NCBI GenBank assembly: GCA_026125285.1
Contig: JAHCLO010000019.1
Coordinates: 1 to 64,000 of the forward strand
DNA: 64,000 nucleotides
From: Verrucomicrobiia bacterium
GTDB lineage: Bacteria; Verrucomicrobiota; Verrucomicrobiia; Limisphaerales; JADLHS01
Reading direction: 5' to 3'
This document shows positions 50,721 to 59,725 of this stretch, piece after piece. Position 1 is the stretch's first letter. Each line of letters opens with the position of its first letter. The translations under genes were made by a program, and so were the position numbers. The notes beneath the pieces were generated by a model. That model had not been told where the DNA came from. It searched no databases and saw only the letters and a list, made by a program, of their open reading frames with translations.

Positions 50721-52010
50721 ATGCGCACGATGCTTTTGGCTCTAACGTTGGCGATGCTGGCTCATGTTTCGGCGGCAACCGAACTGACCTGGCCCCAGTT
50801 CCGAGGTCCGCGGGGCGACGGTTCGAGTCTGGCGCGGAACGTGCCCGTTACCTGGAGCGAAACCAACAACCTCGTCTGGAAGGTCAGCGTGCCGGGACGG
50901 GGACGATCCTCGCCAGTGGTGCTGGGAGAAAATCTATGGCTGACGCTCGCCGTGGAAAAGAACACGCGCCGGGAGCGCATCGGGCCGGATGACATGCAGA
51001 CCACCGAACACATCACCCTGGAGGTGGTGTGTCTGGATCGTGCCGAGGGGAAGATACAGTGGCGCACAAAGTTGTTCGAGGTGGAGAATCCCGACCCGGT
51101 TCACTGGTTCAACAGTTGGGCCACGCCCACGCCGGTAATTGAGCCGGACCGGCTCTATTGCGAATTCGGCACGTTCGGCACCGCCGCGCTTCATCCCAAG
51201 ACCGGCGAGGTAATCTGGAAAACGCGGCTGCCGTTGGATCATCAGGTCGGCCCGGGCAGTTCACCCGTGATTTACGAAAATCTGCTGATACTGGTCCGGG
51301 ATGGCCGCGACGCGCAGTACGTCGCGGCGCTGGACAAGGAAACGGGCCGGCAGGCTTGGCGGACCGAACGTCCGCCCATCGTTGCTTCCAGTCCGAACCT
51401 CAAGAAATCGTTCGTCACACCGTTGCTGGTGAAAGCCGCGGGTCGTACCCAGTTGATCTCGCCCGGCGCGCACTGGGTCGTTTCGTATGAACCTTCGACG
51501 GGCAAGGAACTCTGGCGCGCGCGCCACGGCAACGGGTTCTCCATCGGCTCATGTCCGGTGTTCGGGGACGGCAAGGCGTTCTTCAGCACCGGCTGCATGA
51601 GGCCGGAGCTTTGGGCCATCCGCGCGGATGGCGAGGGCGACGTGACCGCGACTCACGCCGAATGGAAGTCCACACGCCAGGTGCCCATCATGTCCTCGCC
51701 CTTGCTGCTGGACAACGAGCTGTACTGGACGTCCGACGACGGGATTGCCAACTGCACCGATGTTCGGAGTGGCGAAGTTCACTGGCAGGAGCGTATGAAT
51801 CAACAGCACCTGGCGTCGCCGCTGCTGGCCGAAGGGCGTATTTACTTTTTCGGCAAGGGTGGGAAAACCACCGTCATCCAGGCCGGCAAACAATTCGAGA
51901 GGCTCGCGGAGAATCGGCTGGAAGGGGACGTGGTGGCAACGCCGGCCATCGTGGACGGCACGATTTTTCTGCGGACGGACACGCACCTTTACCGGATCGG
52001 CAAGGAGTAG
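50721..52010 (+). CDS. Secreted PQQ-like beta-propeller protein
   Basis: 429 residues from ATG 50721, chosen for its signal peptide (MRTMLLALTLAMLAHVSAAT). A typical start of this family follows: WPQFRGPRGDGSSLARNVPV, then WKVSVPGRGRSSPVVLGENL. Several PQQ-like blade motifs occur (ALDKETGRQAWRTERP; YEPSTGKELWRARHGNGFSI; DVRSGEVHWQERM). Such propellers are common in Planctomycetes and Verrucomicrobia and bind no identified cofactor here. The fold is read from the WRGP.G......W blades. Function is unknown; extracellular or periplasmic location is likely. Confidence 0.92.
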   Translation: MRTMLLALTLAMLAHVSAATELTWPQFRGPRGDGSSLARNVPVTWSETNNLVWKVSVPGRGRSSPVVLGENLWLTLAVEKNTRRERIGPDDMQTTEHITLEVVCLDRAEGKIQWRTKLFEVENPDPVHWFNSWATPTPVIEPDRLYCEFGTFGTAALHPKTGEVIWKTRLPLDHQVGPGSSPVIYENLLILVRDGRDAQYVAALDKETGRQAWRTERPPIVASSPNLKKSFVTPLLVKAAGRTQLISPGAHWVVSYEPSTGKELWRARHGNGFSIGSCPVFGDGKAFFSTGCMRPELWAIRADGEGDVTATHAEWKSTRQVPIMSSPLLLDNELYWTSDDGIANCTDVRSGEVHWQERMNQQHLASPLLAEGRIYFFGKGGKTTVIQAGKQFERLAENRLEGDVVATPAIVDGTIFLRTDTHLYRIGKE

Positions 52011-52119
52011 AGGACGCTTCTCGGTCTTTGAAAGGCCTGTTCTTGCTCGAGGTGGATTTTTTTATACAAATCAGCGGGTTGCGGTGTCAGTGTAAGTGAA
52101 AAGCTGCATTTCGTGGATT

Positions 52120-53520
52120 ATGAGAAAGTCATCTGCCATCCAAGAAGCGCCTCCGAAAGCTGATGCGAGTTCGCGTTGGCTGTGGGGGATGGTGGCGGGT
52201 GGCGTGGCAGTGACGTTGCTAGGGCTTCTGTTTACGCGCCTCAACCGTCCAGACGAACCTGTGGGCGAAGAAGCCCTGACAGCCACTGACACGGCCTTGC
52301 GCGACTCCGGTACAATCAAGCGTGCCGACTCAGGACGATTTTCACCCGCGGTTGAGCTTCCTCTATTGCCCGAAGAGATTGTCGCCAACAAGGTCGCACT
52401 ATTCGTCCAGAGACGAAGCCATCTCGTCCGGCAAATGGCCGAACATTTCAAGGTGAGTGTACCGGAGAAATACGAAGTGTTCTTCAAGCTCGCCGCTTCC
52501 GGGGATTTCGAGCAGTTGCAGGCGCTTTTCAAAGAGTTGGAAACAGGCCACCGCTCCGAAGACGAATGGCCCCTGTGGCAAGCCGTGAAGGAGACTTTCC
52601 ACGTTGTTGAGCAAACACAAAAGTGGCCCGCGCACCAGCTCCTCGCCTACGGTGAGGCGGTGCTGAATTCTCTCCGACCTGACATGGTCTATCTCGGTGG
52701 CACTGATGCCGGGCGATTTATTCCGACGCTTCTGAACGAAACCAGTGATGGCGGACAGCACATTATACTGACGCAAAACGCGTTTGCTGATCAATCGTAT
52801 CTGCGATACGTGAATTTCCTTTACGGCGAACGACTCAACGGCCTCACCAGTGAGGATTCCCAAGGCGCTTTCCAAGCGTATATCGCTGACGCGCAGCGTC
52901 GTCTGCAGCACGACCAACAATCACCCGACCAGCCGAAACAAATTCGGAGAGGCGAGAACATTCGGGTGATCGAAGATCGCGTGCAAGTTTCCGGTCAGGT
53001 GGCGGTGATGGCCATCAACGAACAACTGCTGACGACGCTCATGCAGAAAAACCCGGAATTCTCCTTTGCGATGGAAGAATCCTTCCTGCTGCCTTCCACC
53101 TATGTCAATGCCGCGCCGCTCGGTCCCATCATGGAACTGAACTCGCAGGCGACACTCACGTCAGGAGATGCTGCCCGGTCGCTCGATTTCTGGTACGCCA
53201 CGGCGCAACAACTCCTCCGCGATCCCGGGTTTTCCGACGCCTCAGACGTGCGCGCGGCCTGGTCCCAGATGGCGACCGCGCAGGGGAACCTGTTCGCGAA
53301 CCGCAACCTGCCCGGCGAAGCCGAGCAGGCTCATCGCATTGCGGCGGAGCTGGCTCCGACCCAGCCAGAACCGGCAATTCAGCTCGCCGAACTGCTTGCG
53401 CGAACGGGTCACACCCGTGAGGCGATCCAGATTCTCGACAGCTTCGCCACGCAGTATCCCCATCACTCGTCCAGGATTCAGGAAGAGAAACAATTCCTTG
53501 CCACCCGGCGAAATCCCTGA
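52120..53520 (+). CDS. Hypothetical membrane-anchored protein with TPR-like C-terminus
   Basis: 466 residues from ATG 52120 (GTG 52096 is possible). One transmembrane helix is present (WLWGMVAGGVAVTLLGLLF, about residues 22-41), giving a periplasmic body. The C-terminal ~100 residues have TPR-like helices (RSLDFWYATAQQLLRDPGF; QAHRIAAELAPTQPEPAIQL; LLARTGHTREAIQILDSFAT). The middle part (VYLGGTDAGRFIPTLLNETS; HIILTQNAFADQSYLRYVNF; LYGERLNG) looks conserved in type, and similar segments occur in verrucomicrobial membrane proteins with unknown role. It is not assigned. Confidence 0.7.
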   Translation: MRKSSAIQEAPPKADASSRWLWGMVAGGVAVTLLGLLFTRLNRPDEPVGEEALTATDTALRDSGTIKRADSGRFSPAVELPLLPEEIVANKVALFVQRRSHLVRQMAEHFKVSVPEKYEVFFKLAASGDFEQLQALFKELETGHRSEDEWPLWQAVKETFHVVEQTQKWPAHQLLAYGEAVLNSLRPDMVYLGGTDAGRFIPTLLNETSDGGQHIILTQNAFADQSYLRYVNFLYGERLNGLTSEDSQGAFQAYIADAQRRLQHDQQSPDQPKQIRRGENIRVIEDRVQVSGQVAVMAINEQLLTTLMQKNPEFSFAMEESFLLPSTYVNAAPLGPIMELNSQATLTSGDAARSLDFWYATAQQLLRDPGFSDASDVRAAWSQMATAQGNLFANRNLPGEAEQAHRIAAELAPTQPEPAIQLAELLARTGHTREAIQILDSFATQYPHHSSRIQEEKQFLATRRNP

Positions 53521-53629
53521 GGTGGACGCGTCGTCAACCCGTCGCCATTGGCTGCAAACTTTTTGCACACTTTTTGCCTGTTGCCCTTGCCTTGGGCAGG
53601 GAGTAGAACGTCGGCAGAAAAAGTCTTGT

Positions 53630-54373
53630 GTGAGCAACCGCCTCCAAACTTCGCAGCGTGCCTGGAGTAAGGTGCGTTTGGTTCTGGTTCTTTCGTTTGT
53701 CGCCGCTTTTGGCGCGCACCGTTCCATTAAGGCCCACAACTTTCTGCGCGAGTTCATCCAGCACAACGTTCACCTGACCGTCGGTGCGCAACATATTGAC
53801 GTCACGATAGACCTGACCTTCTTCGAGGACTGGTCTGCGCGCGAGCGTGAGGCGATGGACGCTGATGGCAGCGGAGACATCACCCGGGCAGAACAGGAGA
53901 CTTACTTGAAGCAGCTCGCGCCTGAGCTTTGCCGGCAAGTGAAGCTGCGCGTCGCCGGCCGCGAACTGGCTCTCATCCCGCTTTATGATCCGGAATTGGA
54001 TTTGCAGAATGACCCGGGCCTCGGTCCATCCCATCATCGGCTGCGGTTGTTCTTCTTTGCTCCAACGCCCGAGTTGGAGGCGGGTGACGAGCTTGTCATC
54101 GAGGCGAACCTTTGGCCGGAGGCAAAGTCTCTCGGCACGCCGCAGGCGGAAGTCCGCGATGGCGGCAAACTGGTTAGCATCGTTTCGGTGGACTCTGGTT
54201 TCACCAGCGCTCAGAGACCGGAGGAGAAGCGCCAGTTCAAGTTTCGCTGCGTACAACCACCCAACCGAACCAACCCGGCGGGATGGGAGACAAATCTTCC
54301 TGCAACTCTGGCTGCCGATCCGTCGGCTCCGTCCGCCCAACTCAAACCGTCCTCAACCCCCTCCCTGCCATGA
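53630..54373 (+). CDS. Secreted protein with EF-hand-like calcium loop
   Basis: About 247 residues from GTG 53630, chosen because a signal peptide (RLVLVLSFVAAFGAHRSIKA) follows and the longer frame overlaps the previous gene. Residues near 78-93 read AREREAMDADGSGDITRAEQ, an EF-hand loop (DADGSGDITRAE). The rest is beta-rich (HNVHLTVGAQHIDVTIDLTF; LRLFFFAPTPELEAGDELVI). Calcium binding is inferred. Its stop overlaps the start of the CehA/McbA gene by four bases (ATGA), so the two are co-translated. Confidence 0.72.
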   Translation: MSNRLQTSQRAWSKVRLVLVLSFVAAFGAHRSIKAHNFLREFIQHNVHLTVGAQHIDVTIDLTFFEDWSAREREAMDADGSGDITRAEQETYLKQLAPELCRQVKLRVAGRELALIPLYDPELDLQNDPGLGPSHHRLRLFFFAPTPELEAGDELVIEANLWPEAKSLGTPQAEVRDGGKLVSIVSVDSGFTSAQRPEEKRQFKFRCVQPPNRTNPAGWETNLPATLAADPSAPSAQLKPSSTPSLP

Positions 54374-56577
54374 ACCCAGTCCATTTCTCGTGCCGAGCTC
54401 TAAGCCTGGCAGTCGCCATCCTGATGATGTTGAGTTGCGTCCCGTTGGCCAGCGGCGCGGAGAGCGCGGCGACCGTGCCGCCGGGCGCGGTGGAGTTCGC
54501 GGGGCGATTGGCCCGCCAGCACTGGGAGCTTTTCGATCTTGAAGCACGGGCCGCTCTGGAAGCGATCAACCGTGAGCTTCGCGAGGCGCAGCAACAGCTC
54601 GACCGGGTGCGGGATGCCGAAGCGCGACGCCGCGCCACCGAACGGGCTTCTGCGGCCGCCAACCGCCTGCTTGAGCAGGTGAAGTCCAGCCCGCACCTCG
54701 TTCGCGTGGATCTGTCAGCGCCGCGTCCGACGTTTACCCCAGGAGGCCCGATCGAAATGCCCGAAGACGCCGGCGCCCTGCTGTTTGAAGTGATGGCCGG
54801 TGGGGAGGGCGTGGGTTACAGCGGGGCGACGTTCGACTTGTCTCTGCCGCCGGGTGAATCGAGCCTCGCGACACTGGAGGTCGGCGCGAACGGCACGACG
54901 TACGCCCTGCTCGGCCTCGAAAGACTTCCCTTTGGGCGAACAACTTTGGCGGTAGAATTTCGTCGGTCCGGCCAGCCGGCGGTGCGGTTGCCGCTCGACG
55001 TCACCACGCCACCACCGGGACGGCTGAAACTGACCGTGCTCTCTGACGACACCGGCAAGCCCGCACCGGCCATGGTCCAGTTGTTGTCGCGCCGGGACGG
55101 TGGCGTGCGGCAACCCGCCAACGGCATCGAGTTCGGCCTTCAGTTCGACAAGCAGGGGAAGCCAAGCGGCGCGCGAAACGCCAATCTCCCCGGGCTCGCC
55201 GATCCGTTCTGGTGCGTGCCCGGGCCGTTCGACATGACGCTGCCGCCCGGCGACTGGCGCATCGGCGTGCGCCGCGGCGTCGAGCACGAACTCGTTTTCG
55301 AGGAGGTCACCATCAAGTCCGGCGAAACCCTCGAGCGCACGTATCGGCCCGGGCGCTGGGTGGACATGCGCCAACGCGGCTGGTGGTCGGGCGATGATCA
55401 CGTACATGGCCGGATTCTTTCCGATGCCGATGCCCGCAACCTGATGGCCTGGATACAGGCCGAGGACATCCATCTGGCCAACATCGTCAAGATGGGCGAC
55501 ATCTATCGCACTTACTTCGAACAACGCGGCTTCGGCCCGAACTACCGCGTGCAGGACGGGGAGTTCGTCCTGTCGCCCGGTCAGGAATGTCCGCGCACCC
55601 ACGACCAAATCGGCCACACTCTGGCCATGAACATTACCAGCATGGTCCGCAACACGGATCGCTACTTCCTTTACGATGAAGTCTTCGATGCCGTCCACGC
55701 GCAAGGCGGCTTGAGCGGTTACGCGCACATCAATTCCGGCATCTTTCACGTGCATCGCGACATGACCTTGAACGTCCCGCGGCAAAAGGTGGACTTCGCC
55801 GAGATTCTTCAGTTCAACCAACTCGGCACCGACCTCTACTATGATTTTCTGAACCTCGGCTGCAAACTCACGGCGTCAAGCGGTTCGGATGTGCCGTGGG
55901 GCGGCACCGTCGGCGAGGTTCGCGTTTATGCGTGCCTGGAGAGCAAGCCCTTCTCGGCGGACGCCTGGTTCGAGGCTTTCGGTCGCGGACGCACCTTCAC
56001 CACCAGCGGGCCGATGATTGAATTCCGCGTGGACGACGCCCTGCCCGGCGACGAAATCCGGCTCAAGGCCGACCAGAAGCTTCGCATCCGCGCCCGCGCC
56101 TGGGGTGACCCGAAACGCATGTCCCCGGTGAAGCTCGAGATCGTCCGCCACGGCGAAGTGATCCGCGCCGCCGAATCCGGCGACGCGACAAAGCCGGAGG
56201 TTGAACTGGATTTCACCGTGGACGCGGGATTCGGTTGTTGGATTGCAGCACGCGCGCGCGGTGGCGACGGCACGAGCGCTCACACGACACCGGTTTATGT
56301 GGTGCGGGAGGGATTGCGATTCTGGAAGATGGACGGACTCGACGAGTTGTTCGCCAGGCGGCAGAATAGTCTTGAGCAAATCGAACAGCTTGTTGCCGAT
56401 GCGCGCCGTTTCAACACCGCAGGCAAGTTGGAGAATGACCGCTATCGCAAGCAACTCGCGCTGCAGGGCGGCTTGCTGCTCCAACGCGTGGCGCAAGCTC
56501 GCTTGCTTTACGAAGAACTGAAACGCACCGCCGAGGCCGAGCGTGGCGTGCGCGGGTTGATCCGGAGGGCAAACTGA
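54370..56577 (+). CDS. CehA/McbA-type secreted metallohydrolase
   Basis: 735 residues with a signal peptide (AVAILMMLSCVPLASGAES) and a C-terminal PHP-like metal-dependent domain. Metal-binding motifs are GWWSGDDHVHGRILSDADA near residue 340, LSGYAHINSGIFHVHRD near 460, and SSGSDVPWGGTV near 500. CehA/McbA proteins carry such histidine and aspartate sets and hydrolyse carbamates or other esters in a few studied cases; many are uncharacterised. An alpha-helical N-terminal part (about 30-130) and a beta-sandwich-like middle precede the catalytic domain. It is translationally coupled to the EF-hand protein. Confidence 0.88.
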   Translation: MNPVHFSCRALSLAVAILMMLSCVPLASGAESAATVPPGAVEFAGRLARQHWELFDLEARAALEAINRELREAQQQLDRVRDAEARRRATERASAAANRLLEQVKSSPHLVRVDLSAPRPTFTPGGPIEMPEDAGALLFEVMAGGEGVGYSGATFDLSLPPGESSLATLEVGANGTTYALLGLERLPFGRTTLAVEFRRSGQPAVRLPLDVTTPPPGRLKLTVLSDDTGKPAPAMVQLLSRRDGGVRQPANGIEFGLQFDKQGKPSGARNANLPGLADPFWCVPGPFDMTLPPGDWRIGVRRGVEHELVFEEVTIKSGETLERTYRPGRWVDMRQRGWWSGDDHVHGRILSDADARNLMAWIQAEDIHLANIVKMGDIYRTYFEQRGFGPNYRVQDGEFVLSPGQECPRTHDQIGHTLAMNITSMVRNTDRYFLYDEVFDAVHAQGGLSGYAHINSGIFHVHRDMTLNVPRQKVDFAEILQFNQLGTDLYYDFLNLGCKLTASSGSDVPWGGTVGEVRVYACLESKPFSADAWFEAFGRGRTFTTSGPMIEFRVDDALPGDEIRLKADQKLRIRARAWGDPKRMSPVKLEIVRHGEVIRAAESGDATKPEVELDFTVDAGFGCWIAARARGGDGTSAHTTPVYVVREGLRFWKMDGLDELFARRQNSLEQIEQLVADARRFNTAGKLENDRYRKQLALQGGLLLQRVAQARLLYEELKRTAEAERGVRGLIRRAN

Positions 56578-56754
56578 TCTTGAGCGCGCCTGACATCCTC
56601 CAGCATCGCTGCGGTTTAAGGGGAGAACGCATAACTCTGTGTTGTTGAAATCAACAGGCGCTTACGGTGGACTTGTCAAGGACGGTGGCATTGGATACGG
56701 TCAAATCGATGATGTTGGATTTAAGCGGGGCAGCCGCACGATGGAGATAGTGCA

Positions 56755-57582
56755 ATGCAACGAATCGCAGTCTTTGCTCGGAATCATGCGCAGTATCTGG
56801 TCAGTGCTTGCGCTGTGTCGGACGTTGATCCAAGCAGACTCATCACATTCCGCTCGGCCGTCCGCTGGACTCGCGCAAAGCAAGCACTAGATGAGCAGAA
56901 GATTGCACAGGTATATCTCGCCCCAATTGGTTCGAGGGGTATAGTGGAATACGAAGCTACGCTGAAAGCTATCGTCTTAAACCCGGATGCGCGAGATGCG
57001 GACGTCGCCAAGGCTCTCGACCATGCTCTACCTGAGACCACTGGCGAAGGGCTTTGGGGCAAAGATGGTCCTGAGGTAAAAACCCTCTACACCATTTCGC
57101 ACTGTCGTAGCCTTGCCTTGCCATTCCCGATCACGCTTCTGCAAAAGGCCTCAGATGGACAGCCAGTTTCTAAGGACTATGGTTACAGTTATGTTCCCGT
57201 GCTCGAACTTGACGGGTTCGCCTCTGCTGATTCGCACCCTGAGGAGATCGCACAGCCTTCGCTCTACTTTGAAGGCGCCACACGAACGATCGCAATCAAC
57301 GCCTATGAGAGAAACGCGGCTGCTCGAGAGGCTTGTGTCGCGCATTATGGCGCGAACTGCGCGGTGTGCGGGTTCAACTTTGGAGACACTTACGGTAAAA
57401 TCGCGAACGGTTTCATCCACGTTCACCACCTTATACCTCTCGCATCCGTCAAGAAAGGGTATCAGATCAACCCCATCAAGGATCTCCGCCCTGTATGTCC
57501 CAACTGCCACGCCGTGCTCCACATGCAGACGCCACCATTTGCGATTCAAGAATTGACCGCAATAATCAAGGCGAAGGTCTAA
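56755..57582 (+). CDS. HNH endonuclease with possible PUA/EVE-like reader domain
   Basis: The 275-residue protein has a C-terminal McrA-like HNH nuclease: CAVCGFNFGDTYGKIANGFI, then HVHHLIPLASVKKGYQINP, then LRPVCPNCHAVLHM (HH and Cys ligands). The N-terminal ~150 residues (VYLAPIGSRGIVEYEATLKA, IVLNPDARDADVAKALDHAL) look like a PUA/ASCH/EVE-like beta barrel, the type that reads modified bases. By analogy it may be a type IV-like, modification-dependent restriction enzyme; the reader assignment is weak. Base composition is less G+C-rich than its neighbours. Confidence 0.8.
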   Translation: MQRIAVFARNHAQYLVSACAVSDVDPSRLITFRSAVRWTRAKQALDEQKIAQVYLAPIGSRGIVEYEATLKAIVLNPDARDADVAKALDHALPETTGEGLWGKDGPEVKTLYTISHCRSLALPFPITLLQKASDGQPVSKDYGYSYVPVLELDGFASADSHPEEIAQPSLYFEGATRTIAINAYERNAAAREACVAHYGANCAVCGFNFGDTYGKIANGFIHVHHLIPLASVKKGYQINPIKDLRPVCPNCHAVLHMQTPPFAIQELTAIIKAKV

Positions 57583-57706
57583 CCCGCAATGGATTTTCAA
57601 GCGGAGAAGAAACGCAGAACCAAATTGTGTGCCGTTGAATCCGCGTGTCGTGCGTGGGCAGCGCCAAATTATGCTACATCGCGAAAGTTGGTTCCGTTGC
57701 TGTCCA

Positions 57707-59725
57707 TCAGCGTTCCAATCTTAACGCCCCGTTCTCGCGAACTACTCCCAATTTGCGGTCAATCGCCACCCCCACCGGGTCAAGGCCCGTCTGGCCAAGA
57801 CGACGGCGGAGTTCTTTTCGCAACCACCAGAAGCCTGAGTTCCACGAGTAGAGGATGTGCCCGTGCGGGTGTCCGTCCACAGTGCTGATGGATTCGTTGA
57901 AAGCCGGCACCCGCGCGATTTCCCGCTCGATGCGTTCGACGAGCAGCGCGTCCACTTCGGCGGCGGGTAGGCCGTGAACACCGGCGAGCAGGTAGTTCGC
58001 GGCGTCGTTCAGAAACCATGAACCCCCGTAGCAGTACACGCCGCTGTGGCCTGGCAACAGCGAGCCATCGGCGTGGGAAATGACCCGCAGGCCGTAAGGC
58101 GTCTTCACCTTTTCCGAAGTGCGAAAGTGCGTCAGCACCTGCTCGTCGGTGAGCAACTTCCTGCCGAAGACGGCGTAGGTGAGCGTGGCACCATACAGGG
58201 TATCCTGACCCAGGGTGTCGTGCTGCATCCGGCTGGTCGGCATGAAACCGCGGTCCACGTTGAACAGCGACCGGTAACCGTTGATGGCCCGTTCGATGTA
58301 ATGATCCGTCACTTCCAGCCCCAGTGCCTGAGCAGCGAGCAAGGCGCCGCAGTGGAATCCTTGATTGCTGGCCGGGCAATCGTCTTCGTCGTACTGCAGG
58401 ACGTCGTGGTAAGTCTTCCAGCCCTTCGGATTGGGCGCGCCGGGCAAGGATGGTGGGATGTAGAGGCCGTCCTTTTCATGGGCACGTATGAATTCATAAG
58501 CGCGGCGCACCAGTGCCTCGTTGACCGAGCCGCCGGCACGCTTCATCAACACGGCCCAGATCAGGTAATACTGCGCGTTGTCTTCGTAATCCATGCGCGT
58601 CCAGAAAACGGCGCGGTTGGCCTCAATGGTTTTCTCCGGGTCGTCCAGACCCAGCGCCGTGTAAAAACCATCCGTGACCCATTGCTTCCAACCGTAACCG
58701 GGTCCGGAAATGAAAATGTAACGTCCATCGCGCGGCTGATGGTTGGCGTCCAGGGCAAGATTGCGTCGTAGCAGGAACAGCGACGTGTTGCGCAAGATGG
58801 CTTCAAGCGTCGAGGAGTTCCAACCCTTGGCGTTGGCAACGGCGAGATGGGCGGCAACCTGGGCATCGTAATGATGGCGCGCGGGACTCGCAAAAACCCA
58901 GGTGGTGAACTGGCGCGTCTCTCCCGCGGCGAGCGATTGCCAGCCATCCATCTGATACTGGTAAGTATCGCGGGCGTCTTCGGGCGGTTTGATGATCAGC
59001 GGATACGGGTCACGGCCATCACCGGTCAGCGCCGCCAGTTTGCGTGCCGCTGGATCAATCAACACCTGACAGCGATTCTCCCACAAACCCGGCGAGTCCG
59101 TGATGAGGCCATAGACCTGTCCGCTCGTTCGCAACATGACCACCGGGAAGGTCTCGGTTCTGGTCGAGCCACGAACGGTATCGTAGAGCGTGCGCGCGGT
59201 CTCCGGGCCGGTGAATGAGGCATACTCACCCTCCACAGCAGCTTCCAACGGAAACGTCACGGCGAACTGCTCCGCCGAATCTGCCATCACCTCCAAGGTG
59301 CGTTCCACCAACGACGGAGTCTTGCGCACGATCCGGAAGCGGAAGGTCAGCGAACCCACTTGGGTCGGGCCAAGCTCCATTGCGTCGCCGCTTTGGCGAA
59401 TGGTCGGGAAGAGCACCGGTGCGGGTGGCGCACCCGGTCGAAGCAACTCGACGCCCGCGGGCGCCGAGGGAGGGGCGGTAAAGATCAATGTCTCACCCGA
59501 GCGATACTTGATGGTCACATGGCCGTTCGTTACATCGGCAATTGGGATCAGAGGCGCGCGCCCGGCGCTTGCAGTCAGCGTGAAACTGAATACGACGAGG
59601 GCGATAACTACCGAACTTGACCGAAGCCAAGCCATGGGGCGCGCCGACCGTCTTGGGCTTGGAGGCGTAGGACAGGCGTCGTTCTGGTTTAACGCTTGAA
59701 TCCTGCGGGAGGCGATGCGGTTCAT
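57707..59725 (-). CDS. Secreted six-hairpin (alpha/alpha toroid) type protein
   Basis: 672 residues from ATG 59725, which overlaps the oxidoreductase stop by four bases (ATGA); ATG 59635 would give a shorter leader. A hydrophobic segment (LRSSSVVIALVVFSFTLTAS) directs export. The N-terminal third is beta-rich, and the rest is helical with aromatic-rich repeats (GYGWKQWVTDGFYTALGLDD; YYLIWAVLMKRAGGSVNEAL; GGSWFLNDAANYLLAGVHGL; YSWNSGFWWLRKELRRR). This resembles six-hairpin glycosidases or lyases, but no catalytic residues are assigned. Its coupling to a Gfo/Idh/MocA enzyme suggests carbohydrate processing. Confidence 0.75.
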   Translation of the reverse strand: MNRIASRRIQALNQNDACPTPPSPRRSARPMAWLRSSSVVIALVVFSFTLTASAGRAPLIPIADVTNGHVTIKYRSGETLIFTAPPSAPAGVELLRPGAPPAPVLFPTIRQSGDAMELGPTQVGSLTFRFRIVRKTPSLVERTLEVMADSAEQFAVTFPLEAAVEGEYASFTGPETARTLYDTVRGSTRTETFPVVMLRTSGQVYGLITDSPGLWENRCQVLIDPAARKLAALTGDGRDPYPLIIKPPEDARDTYQYQMDGWQSLAAGETRQFTTWVFASPARHHYDAQVAAHLAVANAKGWNSSTLEAILRNTSLFLLRRNLALDANHQPRDGRYIFISGPGYGWKQWVTDGFYTALGLDDPEKTIEANRAVFWTRMDYEDNAQYYLIWAVLMKRAGGSVNEALVRRAYEFIRAHEKDGLYIPPSLPGAPNPKGWKTYHDVLQYDEDDCPASNQGFHCGALLAAQALGLEVTDHYIERAINGYRSLFNVDRGFMPTSRMQHDTLGQDTLYGATLTYAVFGRKLLTDEQVLTHFRTSEKVKTPYGLRVISHADGSLLPGHSGVYCYGGSWFLNDAANYLLAGVHGLPAAEVDALLVERIEREIARVPAFNESISTVDGHPHGHILYSWNSGFWWLRKELRRRLGQTGLDPVGVAIDRKLGVVRENGALRLER

